This document shows positions 8,452-17,707 of a DNA stretch of 64,000 nt, one piece after another (position 1 is the stretch's first letter; each line of letters begins with the position of its first letter). Source of the stretch: Salinisphaera sp. LB1 (lineage in GTDB: Bacteria; Pseudomonadota; Gammaproteobacteria; Nevskiales; Salinisphaeraceae). The notes beneath the pieces are model-generated. The model was not told where the DNA came from. It searched no databases and saw only the letters and a list, made by a program, of their open reading frames with translations. The position numbers and the translations under genes are program-made. Location of the stretch: NCBI RefSeq assembly GCF_003177035.1, contig NZ_CP029488.1, positions 124,001 to 188,000 on the forward strand, in the 5' to 3' direction.

Positions 8452-8512
8452 GATTATTCCCCTGGTATTGACAGGCCTGCCGAAAAATTTCGGGCTCTGC
8501 TACCTACCGCAA

Positions 8513-8528
8513 TGCAGGCGTCGTGCCA
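8513..8528 (-). promoter_or_regulatory. Sigma-54 (RpoN) promoter of the PEP-CTERM gene
   Basis: The minus strand reads TGGCACG, four bases, CTGCA, matching the -24/-12 consensus TGGCACG-N4-TTGCA at all but one position with exact spacing. Transcription would begin near 8500, about 50 bases before the ATG at 8451. In other bacteria, PEP-CTERM genes are known to depend on RpoN with the PrsK/PrsR pair, which fits. Confidence 0.82.
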
Positions 8529-8589
8529 ATTATTTTTTATTTTATAATTGAAGGGCTTATGAAAAATCTACGTGGCGCGCGCAAATTTT

Positions 8590-8606
8590 TGACAGATTTT
8601 TCGACG
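8590..8606 (-). promoter_or_regulatory. Recurrent 17-bp motif, site c (putative enhancer)
   Basis: The minus strand reads CGTCGAAAAATCTGTCA, 14 of 17 bases identical to the copy at 734-750. It sits about 60-75 bases upstream of the sigma-54 promoter element, in the range used by sigma-54 activators. Confidence 0.5.
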
Positions 8607-8726
8607 ATTCAGCCATAAAAACTGGTGCATACGGCGAGCCGCGCTTTGCGCTGAAGCCGGCGCCGCAAGAAACCATTGATTTGATGGCGTTTTGCCGCCC
8701 AACTCATTGGCCTGCATCTGGTCGGC

Positions 8727-8743
8727 TGTCAAATCTTCCGACA
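8727..8743 (-). promoter_or_regulatory. Recurrent 17-bp motif, site d (putative enhancer)
   Basis: The minus strand reads TGTCGGAAGATTTGACA, with partial dyad symmetry TGTC-N9-GACA. It matches 13 of 17 bases of the copy at 734-750. It lies about 200 bases upstream of the sigma-54 promoter, so this promoter has two copies, as is common for activator enhancers. Confidence 0.45.
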
Positions 8744-8804
8744 GAAACCACGCAAAAAGCGCCCACGCCCATACCCGCGCCGCCGGAATGGTCTCGCTAA
8801 GGTT

Positions 8805-10106
8805 TCAGCGTGCCTCCGCCATCAACTCGTGGACAATCCGCAGCGTCCGGCCGAGCGCGCCGCGGTGTATGGCCACGGTCGCCGCGAGGCGTTGCCGCGC
8901 GGCTTGGCGCGTGTCGGGGTTCTCCAGCCAACCTGCCGTGATCTCGGCCACGTCGCGAAAGTCCCGCGCGATCGCGGCGCCGCCCGCTTCGATCATCGGC
9001 GCCATCGCATCGCGCCACTCAGCCACATGGGGGCCGGTTGTGAATACACAGCCCACGGCTGCGGGCTCGATCACGTTATGACCGCCGACACCGGGCGCCA
9101 GGCTGCCACCGACGAACGCCACATCCGCCAGTGTGTAGAGCATTTCCAGTTCGCCGATGGTGTCGACCAGCACGATATCCGTTCGATCATCGACGGGGTC
9201 GCGGCGGCTGTGGCGCGCATACTGCCATCCGGCACGCGCCAGCAGGCCCGCCACTTCTTCGAAACGTTGCGGATGGCGCGGCGCCATCACCGCGAGGACG
9301 TTCGGGTGTCGCGCCCTGAGCAAAGCGAAGGTTTCGAGTAACTGCGCTTCTTCGGTGTCATGGGTGCTGGCCGCCAGCCAGACAGACCGCGACGCGGCCT
9401 GCCATGTCTGCCGCAGTTCACGCGCCTCGGCTTCGGCATGCGGGCATTGTCGACGATCGTATTTCAGGTTGCCCGTCACCTCGACGACGCGCGCGGGCGC
9501 GCCCGCTGCAATGAATCGCTCGGCATGAACGCTGTCGGCAGCGGCGATCCGGGCAAAACGCGTCAGCATGAAGGCCGCGGCCCGCGATACGGGCCAACGC
9601 TGATACCGCCGCGCCGAGCGTGCCGACAGGCTCGCATTGACCAGAACGAGCGGCACCTCAACACGCCCGGCGGTCGCCACGAGATTGGGCCAGAGCTCGG
9701 TCTCGGCCAGAATCCCCACCGCGGGGCCGATGCGACGCAGGAACCGGCGCGTGGCGCCGGGCGTGTCGAGCGGCAGATAGCAAAGCGCGACACGCTCGCC
9801 GAGGCGCCGCACAGCCTCTGCCCGCCCGGTCGGTGTAAACGTGGTCAACACAATACGATGATCGGGATAGCATTCGATGAGTGCTTCGATCAGCGGGGTG
9901 ACCAGGATTACTTCCCCCACGGAAGCGGCATGCACCCACAAAGCCAGGCCGTCGACCGAGTCCACGAAACCGAGCCGTTCGCACCAATGGTCGCGATAGG
10001 CCGGCTCGCGGCGACCGCGCCAGGCGAAATAGCCGAATGCCACGGGAAGGACGAGCCAGGTCAAACCGGAATAGAGCCAGCGCCAGATCACGTCGCGCCT
10101 CGCCAC
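8805..10106 (-). CDS. waaA: 3-deoxy-D-manno-octulosonic acid (Kdo) transferase
   Basis: A 433-residue GT30 enzyme that transfers Kdo from CMP-Kdo to lipid IVA at the inner face of the cytoplasmic membrane. An N-terminal membrane anchor lies at about 9-28. The motif HAASVGEV (59-66) contains the catalytic Glu, equivalent to Glu60 in E. coli. The C-terminal half has the donor-binding GGSLAPGVGGHNVIEPAA stretch. It follows hldE by 87 bases on the same strand, in line with a core-LPS operon. Kdo kinase (kdkA) nearby suggests the Kdo is phosphorylated, which is usual where WaaA adds a single Kdo, as in Haemophilus. That is inference. Confidence 0.95.
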   Translation of the reverse strand: MARRDVIWRWLYSGLTWLVLPVAFGYFAWRGRREPAYRDHWCERLGFVDSVDGLALWVHAASVGEVILVTPLIEALIECYPDHRIVLTTFTPTGRAEAVRRLGERVALCYLPLDTPGATRRFLRRIGPAVGILAETELWPNLVATAGRVEVPLVLVNASLSARSARRYQRWPVSRAAAFMLTRFARIAAADSVHAERFIAAGAPARVVEVTGNLKYDRRQCPHAEAEARELRQTWQAASRSVWLAASTHDTEEAQLLETFALLRARHPNVLAVMAPRHPQRFEEVAGLLARAGWQYARHSRRDPVDDRTDIVLVDTIGELEMLYTLADVAFVGGSLAPGVGGHNVIEPAAVGCVFTTGPHVAEWRDAMAPMIEAGGAAIARDFRDVAEITAGWLENPDTRQAARQRLAATVAIHRGALGRTLRIVHELMAEAR

Positions 10107-10193
10107 GGGCCTCGATCGCAGCCGCAGCGGCGCCCACCGGCCTCACTCGGCGTCAGCATGGCAAGGCGCGACCGGCGGGGCGGCACGACGCCG

Positions 10194-11648
10194 TCAACTA
10201 TCGTCGCCAGAGCGTAGCCGATCCACGATCGCCGTGGTCGAAAAGCCGGGCACGAACTCGAGCGTACGCACCTCGCCGCCCGCTTCGAGAACACAGGCGC
10301 CACCCGCAATCCCGGAGACCTCATAATCGCCCCCCTTGACCAGCACATCCGGCAGCAGGCGGCAGATGAGCCGCTCCGGCGTGTCCTCGGCGAAGGGCAC
10401 CACCCAGTCGACGGCCGCCAGCCCGCGCAGGACCTGCATCCGGTGCGACAGATCATTGAGCGGCCGGCCCGCCCCCTTCAGGCGCGCGACCGACGCGTCG
10501 TCATTGACTGCGACAACCAACCAGTCACCGAGCGCCCGCGCCGCCTCCAGATAAGCGATATGCCCGGGATGCAGGAGATCGAAACAGCCGTTGGTCATCA
10601 CGATCCGCTCGCCGCGCGCATGCGCCTGCACGAACCACTCGGCCAGCGTGTCCTCGTCAATCACGCCGCGGTCGCGGGTGCGTTGCGCGCGTGCGGCCTG
10701 ACGCAGTTCCGCTGGACTGACCGTCGCCGTGCCCAGCTTGCCCACCACGATGCCTGCGGCCAGGTTGGCCACCGCGGCCGCCTCCGACAGACTCAGGCCC
10801 GCGCCGAGACCGGCCGCCACCATGGCGATCACCGTATCCCCCGCGCCGGTGACGTCGAACACCTCGCGGGCGCGCGCGGGCAGATGCAGATCGCCATCGG
10901 CGGCGAACAGGTTCATGCCCTTTTCGCTGCGCGTGATCAACAACGCCTCGAGATCCAGTGTGCGGCGTGTATCCGCAGCCTGCGTCGTAAGCCAGCGTTC
11001 GGTATCCATGCCCATCTCGCGCGCGCCCCGGCCGACATGGGCCTCGAACTCGGCCGCGTTCGGCGTGATGAGATTGGCGCCGGCATAGCGCTGCCAGTCG
11101 CGCCCCTTCGGGTCGACCAGCACCGGCACGCCCGCGTCCCGGGCCAGACGGATGATCTCGGCCACATCAGCCAGCGTCCCCTTGCCGTAATCGGAACAGA
11201 TCAGTACGTCCGTGCCCGCCAGCGCGGCGCGGACCCGGGCCAGCAAAGCCGCGCGGTCGAAAGCACCGTCGAGCGCGAACGAGCGCTCGAAGTCCAGCCG
11301 GATGAGCTGCTGATTGCGGCTGACGATGCGCAGCTTGGCGATGGTCGGATGACCCGGGCTGTCGACCAGGCTATCCACGATCCCGGCCTCGCTCAGCAGG
11401 CCGCGCGTGGCCGCGCCCGGCTCGTCTTCACCGACGACGCCGATCAGATGCGTCCGTGCCCCGACCCGCGCCAGGTTGAGCGCGACGTTGGCGGCGCCGC
11501 CCAGACGACGCTCCTCGTCGCCGATACGCACGACCGGTACGGGCGCTTCGGGCGAAATACGCCCCGTATCGCCGTACCAGTAGCGGTCGAGCATGATATC
11601 GCCGACAACCAGAACGCGGCTGTCGGTAAACGACGGGATCCGATCCAT
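10194..11648 (-). CDS. hldE: Bifunctional heptose-7-phosphate kinase / heptose-1-phosphate adenylyltransferase
   Basis: A 484-residue two-domain enzyme making ADP-D-glycero-beta-D-manno-heptose for the LPS inner core. The PfkB-type kinase domain occupies about 1-320, with the GAGD catalytic motif at 268-271. The nucleotidyltransferase domain starts near 346 (RIVMTNGCFDLLHPGH, with HPGH at 360-363). Both active sites look intact, as in E. coli HldE (477 residues). The start at 11648 (MDRIPSF) was chosen by alignment with the family. A longer frame to 11795 would overlap the divergent acyltransferase gene and adds no family sequence. Its product is the substrate of hldD, also in this window. 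Confidence 0.95.
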   Translation of the reverse strand: MDRIPSFTDSRVLVVGDIMLDRYWYGDTGRISPEAPVPVVRIGDEERRLGGAANVALNLARVGARTHLIGVVGEDEPGAATRGLLSEAGIVDSLVDSPGHPTIAKLRIVSRNQQLIRLDFERSFALDGAFDRAALLARVRAALAGTDVLICSDYGKGTLADVAEIIRLARDAGVPVLVDPKGRDWQRYAGANLITPNAAEFEAHVGRGAREMGMDTERWLTTQAADTRRTLDLEALLITRSEKGMNLFAADGDLHLPARAREVFDVTGAGDTVIAMVAAGLGAGLSLSEAAAVANLAAGIVVGKLGTATVSPAELRQAARAQRTRDRGVIDEDTLAEWFVQAHARGERIVMTNGCFDLLHPGHIAYLEAARALGDWLVVAVNDDASVARLKGAGRPLNDLSHRMQVLRGLAAVDWVVPFAEDTPERLICRLLPDVLVKGGDYEVSGIAGGACVLEAGGEVRTLEFVPGFSTTAIVDRLRSGDDS

Positions 11649-11771
11649 CCGGGGTTTATTCGCGGGCCTGTTTCGAGCATGATACAAAGCCGGTTGCAGG
11701 CTGTGTAGCGCGCCGCGCCGATGCGACCCGACAATGGCAGCCGGCAGCGCACGCCGGCCCGCGTAGGCTGA

Positions 11772-12728
11772 ATGGCAGTTTCCAACCTCCAACACGAAGA
11801 CGAGCCGCGTCTGATCGCCCCGCGTTTCTGGCCGAGCTGGCTCCTGATGGGCCTCGGGTGGCTGCTCAGCCAGCTCCCTTACCGGACCCAGATGCGGCTC
11901 GGCGCCGGACTCGGGCGGCTCGCCGCGCTCATCGTGCCTGGGCGTCGGCGCGTGGCCGACATCAACCTCAGGCTATGCTATCCGGACTTGTCGGATACCG
12001 AGCGCCACGAGCTGCTCGACGCGCATTTCCGCTCGGTCGGCCAGGGCGCGCTCGAGACCGGAATCTGCTGGTGGGGCAGCCAGGCCAAGGTCGATGGTCT
12101 GGCCCATGTCGAAGGCCTGCATCATTTGGAGGATGCCGCCACCCGCGGCCGCGGCATTATTCTGCTGTCGGCGCATACGACATCGCTGGAACTCGGGGTG
12201 CGCATGGCGCAGCCGTATCTGGCCGATCTGGGTTTCCGGACCACGGCCATGTACAAGCCGCCGCGGGATCCCGTGGTCGAACGCGTGATGCGCCAGCGAC
12301 GCGAGGCCCATATAGGCGGCGCCGGCATCGCGGCCAACGATGTGGTGGCCCTGCTTGCGGCGCTACGCCGCGGCGACGCCGTCTGGTACGCCGGCGACCA
12401 GAAAGCCGGCCAACGGCTCAGCGCGGTGGTGGATTTCTTTGGCCAGCCGGCCCGTACCCATGTGGCGGTCAGCCGCATGGCGGGAATGACCCGGGCGACC
12501 GTCGTTCCGTTTTTCACCCTGCGGCGCGCCGACGGCGCGGGTTATCGGCTGATCATCAAACCGCCGCTGACGGATTTTCCGGGTCCGGACGAAGCCGCCG
12601 ATGCGCGCCGGATCAATGCGATTATCGAATCGGTCGTCAATGAGGATCCGGCGCAGTATTTCTGGTTACACCAGCGCTTCAAGCGCGACGATTACGACCC
12701 CTACAAGCCGCCGAAGGCCACGCGATAG
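11772..12728 (+). CDS. lpxL: Lipid A lauroyl/myristoyl acyltransferase (LpxL/HtrB family)
   Basis: A 318-residue membrane-bound acyltransferase that adds a secondary acyl chain from acyl-ACP to Kdo-lipid A. The HX4E catalytic motif is seen as HTTSLE (His135, Glu140). A hydrophobic N-terminal segment lies at about 22-36, and YAGDQKAG is a conserved family phrase. It is transcribed away from hldE, with 123 bases between the start codons, and its 3' end overlaps that of kdkA by 28 bases. LpxL and LpxM cannot be told apart from sequence alone; the single copy here makes LpxL the simpler guess. Confidence 0.88.
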   Translation: MAVSNLQHEDEPRLIAPRFWPSWLLMGLGWLLSQLPYRTQMRLGAGLGRLAALIVPGRRRVADINLRLCYPDLSDTERHELLDAHFRSVGQGALETGICWWGSQAKVDGLAHVEGLHHLEDAATRGRGIILLSAHTTSLELGVRMAQPYLADLGFRTTAMYKPPRDPVVERVMRQRREAHIGGAGIAANDVVALLAALRRGDAVWYAGDQKAGQRLSAVVDFFGQPARTHVAVSRMAGMTRATVVPFFTLRRADGAGYRLIIKPPLTDFPGPDEAADARRINAIIESVVNEDPAQYFWLHQRFKRDDYDPYKPPKATR

Positions 12729-13456
12729 CCCGTCCGCAACGCCTGCCAATCCGCATCGCCGAAATGAAAGTGCGTCCCGCGAGCGGCGAATTTGTCGAGA
12801 GAACGGCGCAGGCGTGCCAGATTGGCCTGGCGCCAGCTGCCGTCCCCGCGAAAGCGCGCGCGGTCGAAATCGATCAGATAAAACCGGTCGTTATCGACCG
12901 TCAGAATATTGCGCGCGTTCAGGTCCGCATGCCACACCCCGGCACGATGCAGCGCGGCGATCTCGCCGCCCAGGATGCGCCAACCCGCCGCCGACATGGG
13001 CATGCGCCCAAGCCGGTCGGCCAGCGGCTCGGTGTTCGGCAGGGCCCATGTGATCAAGTCCGCACCGTAGCCCAGACCGGCCCGGTACACAGCGCGTGCC
13101 GCCACCGGCTTCGGAACCGGCAAGCCTCGCTCGTACAACGCCGCCAATAGCCGAAACTCCCGCACCGGGCGCGTTTGCATATCCCCGGTCCAGAAGTAGC
13201 GATCCGGATTGAGGCGCGCCAACAGACCGCCGCGTCGATAATGCCGCAGCACCCAGACCGCCTCGTTCATGGCGCGAAAAAAATAAGCCTCCCCTCGGCC
13301 CGCCGCACTCGACAATAGTGCATCGCGCGCGCGCAGGGCTTCCGGGTCGAACCAATCGGCGTCAGGTGGCTGTCGGCCGAAAACCCGACCATCCCATATC
13401 GCAATGCTGCCGCCGTGCCTGGCGCTGGCCGTATCGATGGTCTCCCGGCCACTCAA
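12701..13456 (-). CDS. kdkA: 3-deoxy-D-manno-octulosonic acid kinase
   Basis: A 251-residue kinase of the KdkA/WaaP family that phosphorylates Kdo in the LPS inner core using ATP. Visible motifs are GRGEAYFF (53-60), RHYRRGG (71-77), the catalytic loop HADLNARN (176-183) and the metal-binding DFD (196-198). The start is a TTG at 13456 with an excellent ribosome-binding site (AGGAGA, seven bases upstream). The longer frame to 13546 also begins at TTG and has no such site. The last 28 bases overlap the convergent lpxL gene. It fits the surrounding LPS genes. Confidence 0.9.
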   Translation of the reverse strand: MSGRETIDTASARHGGSIAIWDGRVFGRQPPDADWFDPEALRARDALLSSAAGRGEAYFFRAMNEAVWVLRHYRRGGLLARLNPDRYFWTGDMQTRPVREFRLLAALYERGLPVPKPVAARAVYRAGLGYGADLITWALPNTEPLADRLGRMPMSAAGWRILGGEIAALHRAGVWHADLNARNILTVDNDRFYLIDFDRARFRGDGSWRQANLARLRRSLDKFAARGTHFHFGDADWQALRTGYRVAFGGL

Positions 13457-13635
13457 CCGGCGATCTCCTGGCCCGTCGCGACAACGGGGCCCGGACGGGG
13501 CATGCCAAGCCGAGGGTATAACGACAACCGGGCCCGGCGACCGCAAGCATGGGCCAAGCGCGGGTTGAAGCGGCTGTGGTGCATTACTGTCTCGGACGCT
13601 TGTTGCGGCAGTCGCGGGCGGCGAGCGACATGCGG

Positions 13636-14586
13636 CTATGTCCGGTTCATGGCCAGCCAGTCGAGATAGCGCGGCACGCCCTGCTCCACCGGCATGAACG
13701 CGTTCGGATAGCCGGCGGCCTGCAACGCCCCCATGTCGGCTTCGGTGAAGCTCTGATAGTGCCCGAGCAACGACTGCGGGAACTGGATATAGCGTTTTTC
13801 GCCCCGGCCATGCCAGGCGATCACGGCGTCCGCGACCTCATTGAAGGTCTGGGATCGGCCGGTGCCGCAGTTGAAAATACCCGAGACCTGCGGGTGATCG
13901 AGCAGCCAGAGATTGACCGCAACGACGTCATCGACATGAATGAAGTCGCGCCGCTGCTCACCGTCGCCATAGCCATCCGAGCCGGCAAACAGACGGCATT
14001 CGCCGTCTTCGACGATCTGGTTGGAAAAATGCCGGGCCACGCTCGCCATGCGGCCCTTGTGCCCTTCGCGCGGGCCATAGACATTGAAGTAGCGCAGACC
14101 CACCACCTGCGAATGTCTTGTCTTGGCCCGGGCCCGCACATACTGGTCGAAAGCGAACTTGGAGACCGCATACATGTTGAGCGGGCTCTCGGCCGCGCGG
14201 CGCTCGACGAAATCGGGGCCCATGCCATAGACGGAGGCCGACGAGGCATACAAAAAAGGAACCCGATGCTGGGCGCACCAAGCGTGCAGGGTCTTCGAAT
14301 AAGTGAAGTTGCGCGCCATGACGTAGCGGCCGTCCCACTCGGTCGTATCCGAACAGGCGCCCTGATGAAACACGGCATCGACGCCCCGGGGCATGTCGTC
14401 GGCGGCCATGCGGCGCTCGAGTTCGTCGTATTCCAGATAATCCGAGAAATCGAGATCGGCCAGGTTGAGGCATTTGTGGCCGTCGGTCAGATCGTCGACG
14501 ACCAGGATGTCGCGGATGCCCCGGGCATTGAGCCCGGCAACGATGTTGCTGCCGATGAATCCGGCCGCTCCGGTGACGATGATCAT
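13636..14586 (-). CDS. hldD: ADP-L-glycero-D-manno-heptose 6-epimerase
   Basis: A 316-residue NADP-dependent extended-SDR enzyme, the last step of ADP-heptose synthesis for LPS. The Rossmann motif GAAGFIG is at 6-12 and the catalytic Tyr-X3-Lys at Tyr139/Lys143, with Ser near 116-118. The start at 14586 gives the classic [13 protein letters not shown]-terminus and has AAGGGAG about nine bases upstream. That ATG overlaps the stop of the preceding small ORF (ATGA), implying translational coupling. It completes the heptose route with hldE. Confidence 0.95.
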   Translation of the reverse strand: MIIVTGAAGFIGSNIVAGLNARGIRDILVVDDLTDGHKCLNLADLDFSDYLEYDELERRMAADDMPRGVDAVFHQGACSDTTEWDGRYVMARNFTYSKTLHAWCAQHRVPFLYASSASVYGMGPDFVERRAAESPLNMYAVSKFAFDQYVRARAKTRHSQVVGLRYFNVYGPREGHKGRMASVARHFSNQIVEDGECRLFAGSDGYGDGEQRRDFIHVDDVVAVNLWLLDHPQVSGIFNCGTGRSQTFNEVADAVIAWHGRGEKRYIQFPQSLLGHYQSFTEADMGALQAAGYPNAFMPVEQGVPRYLDWLAMNRT

Positions 14587-14864
14587 TTCGATGAACTCCC
14601 TTGCAACAAACCTGCCACGTCCGCGCCGATGTCCGCGTGCCGGCCCCAATCGCGCTCGGCCACGGCCGCGGCAGTATAACCGGCCACCCGCAGGCACCGG
14701 GCGACGGCACGACGCGCGGCGCGATCCGACCGGCGCGCGGGCGCTGCACCGCCACGGCGATAGCGTACGCATCGCCCGCCGGCGCGATCAATTCGCTGCG
14801 CAAGGGCCTGTCGACATCGCTGGCGAGGTTGCAATGCGGTCGGCTCGCCCCTGCTGCGACTCAC
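14583..14864 (-). CDS. Small arginine-rich ORF bridging glnE and hldD
   Basis: A 93-codon frame that begins at GTG overlapping the glnE stop (GTGA, 14861-14864) and ends overlapping the hldD start (ATGA, 14583-14586). Matching four-base overlaps at both ends are typical of a translationally coupled operon gene and unlikely by chance. The product would be very basic, with many Arg, and without obvious signal peptide, membrane helix or motif. I recognise no family. Arginine richness is also what shadow frames look like in GC-rich DNA, so it could be a remnant or non-functional coupling frame. Confidence 0.45.
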   Translation of the reverse strand: MSRSRGEPTALQPRQRCRQALAQRIDRAGGRCVRYRRGGAAPARRSDRAARRAVARCLRVAGYTAAAVAERDWGRHADIGADVAGLLQGSSSK

Positions 14865-17707
14865 GCGGGCGCGCCCGGGGGATCGGTCGAATCATCCGAC
14901 GGGCCGACCGGTCGGTCTATCCAGTGCGCCCATAGATCGGCCACCGCCTGACGCTCCGCTTCGCGCCGGCTGTCCCGATCGATCATGGCGCGCTGACCTT
15001 GCAAGGCGGCGGCATGCACCACGCGCCGGTAATCGCGATAGGCACGGGTCATCGTGCGGATGTCCGCGTAGCGGGCGCGCTGGGCCGACTCCATGGTCTC
15101 CAGAATGCGGATGGCGTCGGTAAAGATGAGCAGTTCCGGACAATCATGGCCGTAGGCCAAAGCCGCGTACTGCGCCATGAATTCGATGTCGATGAGACCG
15201 CCCGGCATCTGCTTGACATCCCAACGCCGGTCGGTGGTCTCGTCCTTCACCCGGCGCATCCGTTGCCGCATCGAACGCACTTCGGCGGCCAGCCGGGCCG
15301 GATCGCGTTCAGTGGCCAGCAGTTCACGGCGCAGGCCGGCAAAGCGCGCCCCCAGGCCGGCGTCACCGGCCACCGGCCGCGCCCGGACCAGCGCCTGATG
15401 CTCCCAGGTCCAGGCCTGCTCGCGCTGATAACGGGCGAATGCCTCGATATGCGTGACCATGAGGCCGGCGTTGCCCGAGGGCCGCAGCCGCATATCGATC
15501 TCGTAGGCCCGCCCGGCCGGAGTCGCGGTAGACAGGATATGAATCAGTCGCTGCGCCAGGCGGGTGAAAAAGACCTGATGCGTCAGCTCGCGCCGCCCGC
15601 CCTGTGTCGCCGCTTCCGATGGGCTGTCGTAGACGAATACCAGATCGAGATCCGAGGTATAACCCAGCTCCAGCCCGCCGAGCTTGCCGTAGGCGATGAC
15701 CGCGAACGGCGCGCGCCGGCCGTCTTCCAGGCGCGGCTCGCCGTAGCGATCGCTCATCTGGTCCCAGGCCATGCCGAGCGCGACCTCGAGCACGACTTCG
15801 GCCAGCGCGGTGAGATGATCCGAGACGATCATCAGCGGCATGGCGTTGGTGACATCGGCCGCCGCGATGCGCAGCATGGCCTTCTGGGTGAACCGTCGCA
15901 GCGCGTTCATGCGCTGGTCGAGATCCAGCACATCGAATGCCGCCAGATCGTCGGCCAGCTCGGCCTCCAGTTCGGACCGGCGCGGGGGATGGTAAAGCTG
16001 GCGCGGGTCGAGAAAGGAGTCGAGCAGCGCAGGCTGTTCGGCGATGCGCTGGGTGATCCATTCACTGGCCCCGCACAACCGCATCAACGTCGACAGGGCC
16101 GCTGGGTATTCCACCAGCAAGGCGATGTAGTTGCTGCGCCCGACGATCTCGCTGATCACCGACAACGTCCGCAGCACCGAACGCTCGGGGTCGTCAGTGT
16201 TCGCCGACGCCGCGATCACTGCCGGAATCAGCTCGCCGAGCCAGCGCCGCCCGCGCGCCTCGAGAATGCGATACCGGCGCTGATCCTGGAGCTCCACGAG
16301 CGCCTGGCGTACCGCCGCGGTATCCTCGATGCCGTAGCGTTCGAGCAGATCGTCGGCCTCGGCCGCGGACAGCGTCTGCTGCCAGAGCGCTTCGAGCGCA
16401 GCATGCTCCCGATCACTGGCGTCGGCTTTTTCCTTGGAATCGGGGCTGGCGAAGACCTGCTCGAACAAGGCGTGGACCTCGCGGCGCACGCGTTCGGTTT
16501 CGGCGGCCAGGGTTTCGCCGTCGGCCATTGCCATGGCACGCGCCAGTCGATCGCGCTCGCCGGCATCCGCCGGAAATTCGTGCGTCTGGCGATCGTCCAC
16601 CATCTGCAGCCGGTTTTCCAGCCGCCGGAGGAACACATAGCCGGCATCCAGCCGCTCGGCCGTTGCGGCCGCCAGATGGCCGCTCTCGGCCAGCCTGGCC
16701 AGCGTCGGGCGCAGCCGATTGTCCTGCAGCTCGGGCTCCTGGCCGCCCCGGACCAGCTGAAAGACCTGGGCCAGAAACTCGATCTCGCGGATGCCGCCGT
16801 AGCCGAGTTTCACGTCTGCCTGCGAGTCGCGCCGCGCCACCTGGCGATCGATCATCGCCTTCATCTCGCGGATCGACTCGAACGCGCCGTAGTCGAGATA
16901 GCGCCGATAGACGAACGGCCGCAGCGTCGCGATCAACCGCTGCCCGCCTTCGATATCGCCCGCTACCGGTCGCGCCTTGATCCAGGCATAACGCTCCCAC
17001 TCGCGCCCATGCGCCTGGTAATACTGCTCCATGGCCCCGACCGAGCCGACCAGCGCGCCGGCGTCGCCGAACGGGCGCAATCGCGTGTCGACCCGATAGA
17101 CAAACCCCTCCGCCGTCGTTTCGGACAACAGTTTGACCATGCGCTGGGCCACGCGCCGGAAGTAACCGGCCGCATCGAGATCGGCATCGATCTCGATGCC
17201 GCGCGACTCATCGAACGCGAGAATCAGATCGATATCGGAGGAAAAATTGAGTTCGCGCCCGCCGAGCTTTCCCATCCCGATCACGATGAGATGGACCACC
17301 CCGCCCTGCCGATCGCGCAGCGCGCCGAAACGCTCGGCGACTTCGGCCTCGGCCTGATGCAAGGCGTATTCGATACACTGGTCCGCCAGCGCGGACAGAT
17401 TCGCGAGCACGCGGTCCAAGCCGTCAATTGCGGCCAGATCCCGCCAGGCGATCGCCACCAGAAAAGCATTGCGGGCCCCGCGCAACGCGGCGCCGGGGTC
17501 AACATCGCCGCACTCACGGACCCAGCGCGCCACATCGATTTCGAGCGTTGTGGCCGAGCCGGCCATGCCCGCGACCACCCAATCCGGCGATGTGTCCAGG
17601 CAATGGCGATACCAGCGCGCCACGAAATCGCTCGCCGTGCATGGATCGATCGGGGCGTGTTCTGGCGTAGCCAATGGCACTTTTCCTTCGAGCGGCGTGG
17701 TGGGCAT
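14861..17707 (-). CDS. glnE: Bifunctional glutamine synthetase adenylyltransferase/deadenylase
   Basis: A 948-residue cytoplasmic enzyme that switches glutamine synthetase off and on by adding or removing AMP, responding to PII and glutamine. The family's two nucleotidyltransferase domains are both present: GMGKLGGRELNFSSDIDL at 144-161 (deadenylase half) and GYGKLGGLELGYTSDLDL near 670-690 (adenylylase half), with intact Asp pairs. Length equals the E. coli protein within a few residues. It overlaps the small ORF before hldD by four bases, so nitrogen regulation and heptose synthesis genes share a transcript here. Confidence 0.96.
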   Translation of the reverse strand: MPTTPLEGKVPLATPEHAPIDPCTASDFVARWYRHCLDTSPDWVVAGMAGSATTLEIDVARWVRECGDVDPGAALRGARNAFLVAIAWRDLAAIDGLDRVLANLSALADQCIEYALHQAEAEVAERFGALRDRQGGVVHLIVIGMGKLGGRELNFSSDIDLILAFDESRGIEIDADLDAAGYFRRVAQRMVKLLSETTAEGFVYRVDTRLRPFGDAGALVGSVGAMEQYYQAHGREWERYAWIKARPVAGDIEGGQRLIATLRPFVYRRYLDYGAFESIREMKAMIDRQVARRDSQADVKLGYGGIREIEFLAQVFQLVRGGQEPELQDNRLRPTLARLAESGHLAAATAERLDAGYVFLRRLENRLQMVDDRQTHEFPADAGERDRLARAMAMADGETLAAETERVRREVHALFEQVFASPDSKEKADASDREHAALEALWQQTLSAAEADDLLERYGIEDTAAVRQALVELQDQRRYRILEARGRRWLGELIPAVIAASANTDDPERSVLRTLSVISEIVGRSNYIALLVEYPAALSTLMRLCGASEWITQRIAEQPALLDSFLDPRQLYHPPRRSELEAELADDLAAFDVLDLDQRMNALRRFTQKAMLRIAAADVTNAMPLMIVSDHLTALAEVVLEVALGMAWDQMSDRYGEPRLEDGRRAPFAVIAYGKLGGLELGYTSDLDLVFVYDSPSEAATQGGRRELTHQVFFTRLAQRLIHILSTATPAGRAYEIDMRLRPSGNAGLMVTHIEAFARYQREQAWTWEHQALVRARPVAGDAGLGARFAGLRRELLATERDPARLAAEVRSMRQRMRRVKDETTDRRWDVKQMPGGLIDIEFMAQYAALAYGHDCPELLIFTDAIRILETMESAQRARYADIRTMTRAYRDYRRVVHAAALQGQRAMIDRDSRREAERQAVADLWAHWIDRPVGPSDDSTDPPGAPA

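Noticed and set aside
8461..8580. A second c-di-GMP riboswitch before the DUF4114 PEP-CTERM gene
   Set aside because: GCGGTAGGTAGC looks like part of a GEMM 3' end, but the conserved GCAAAGCC half and tetraloop hairpin are missing.
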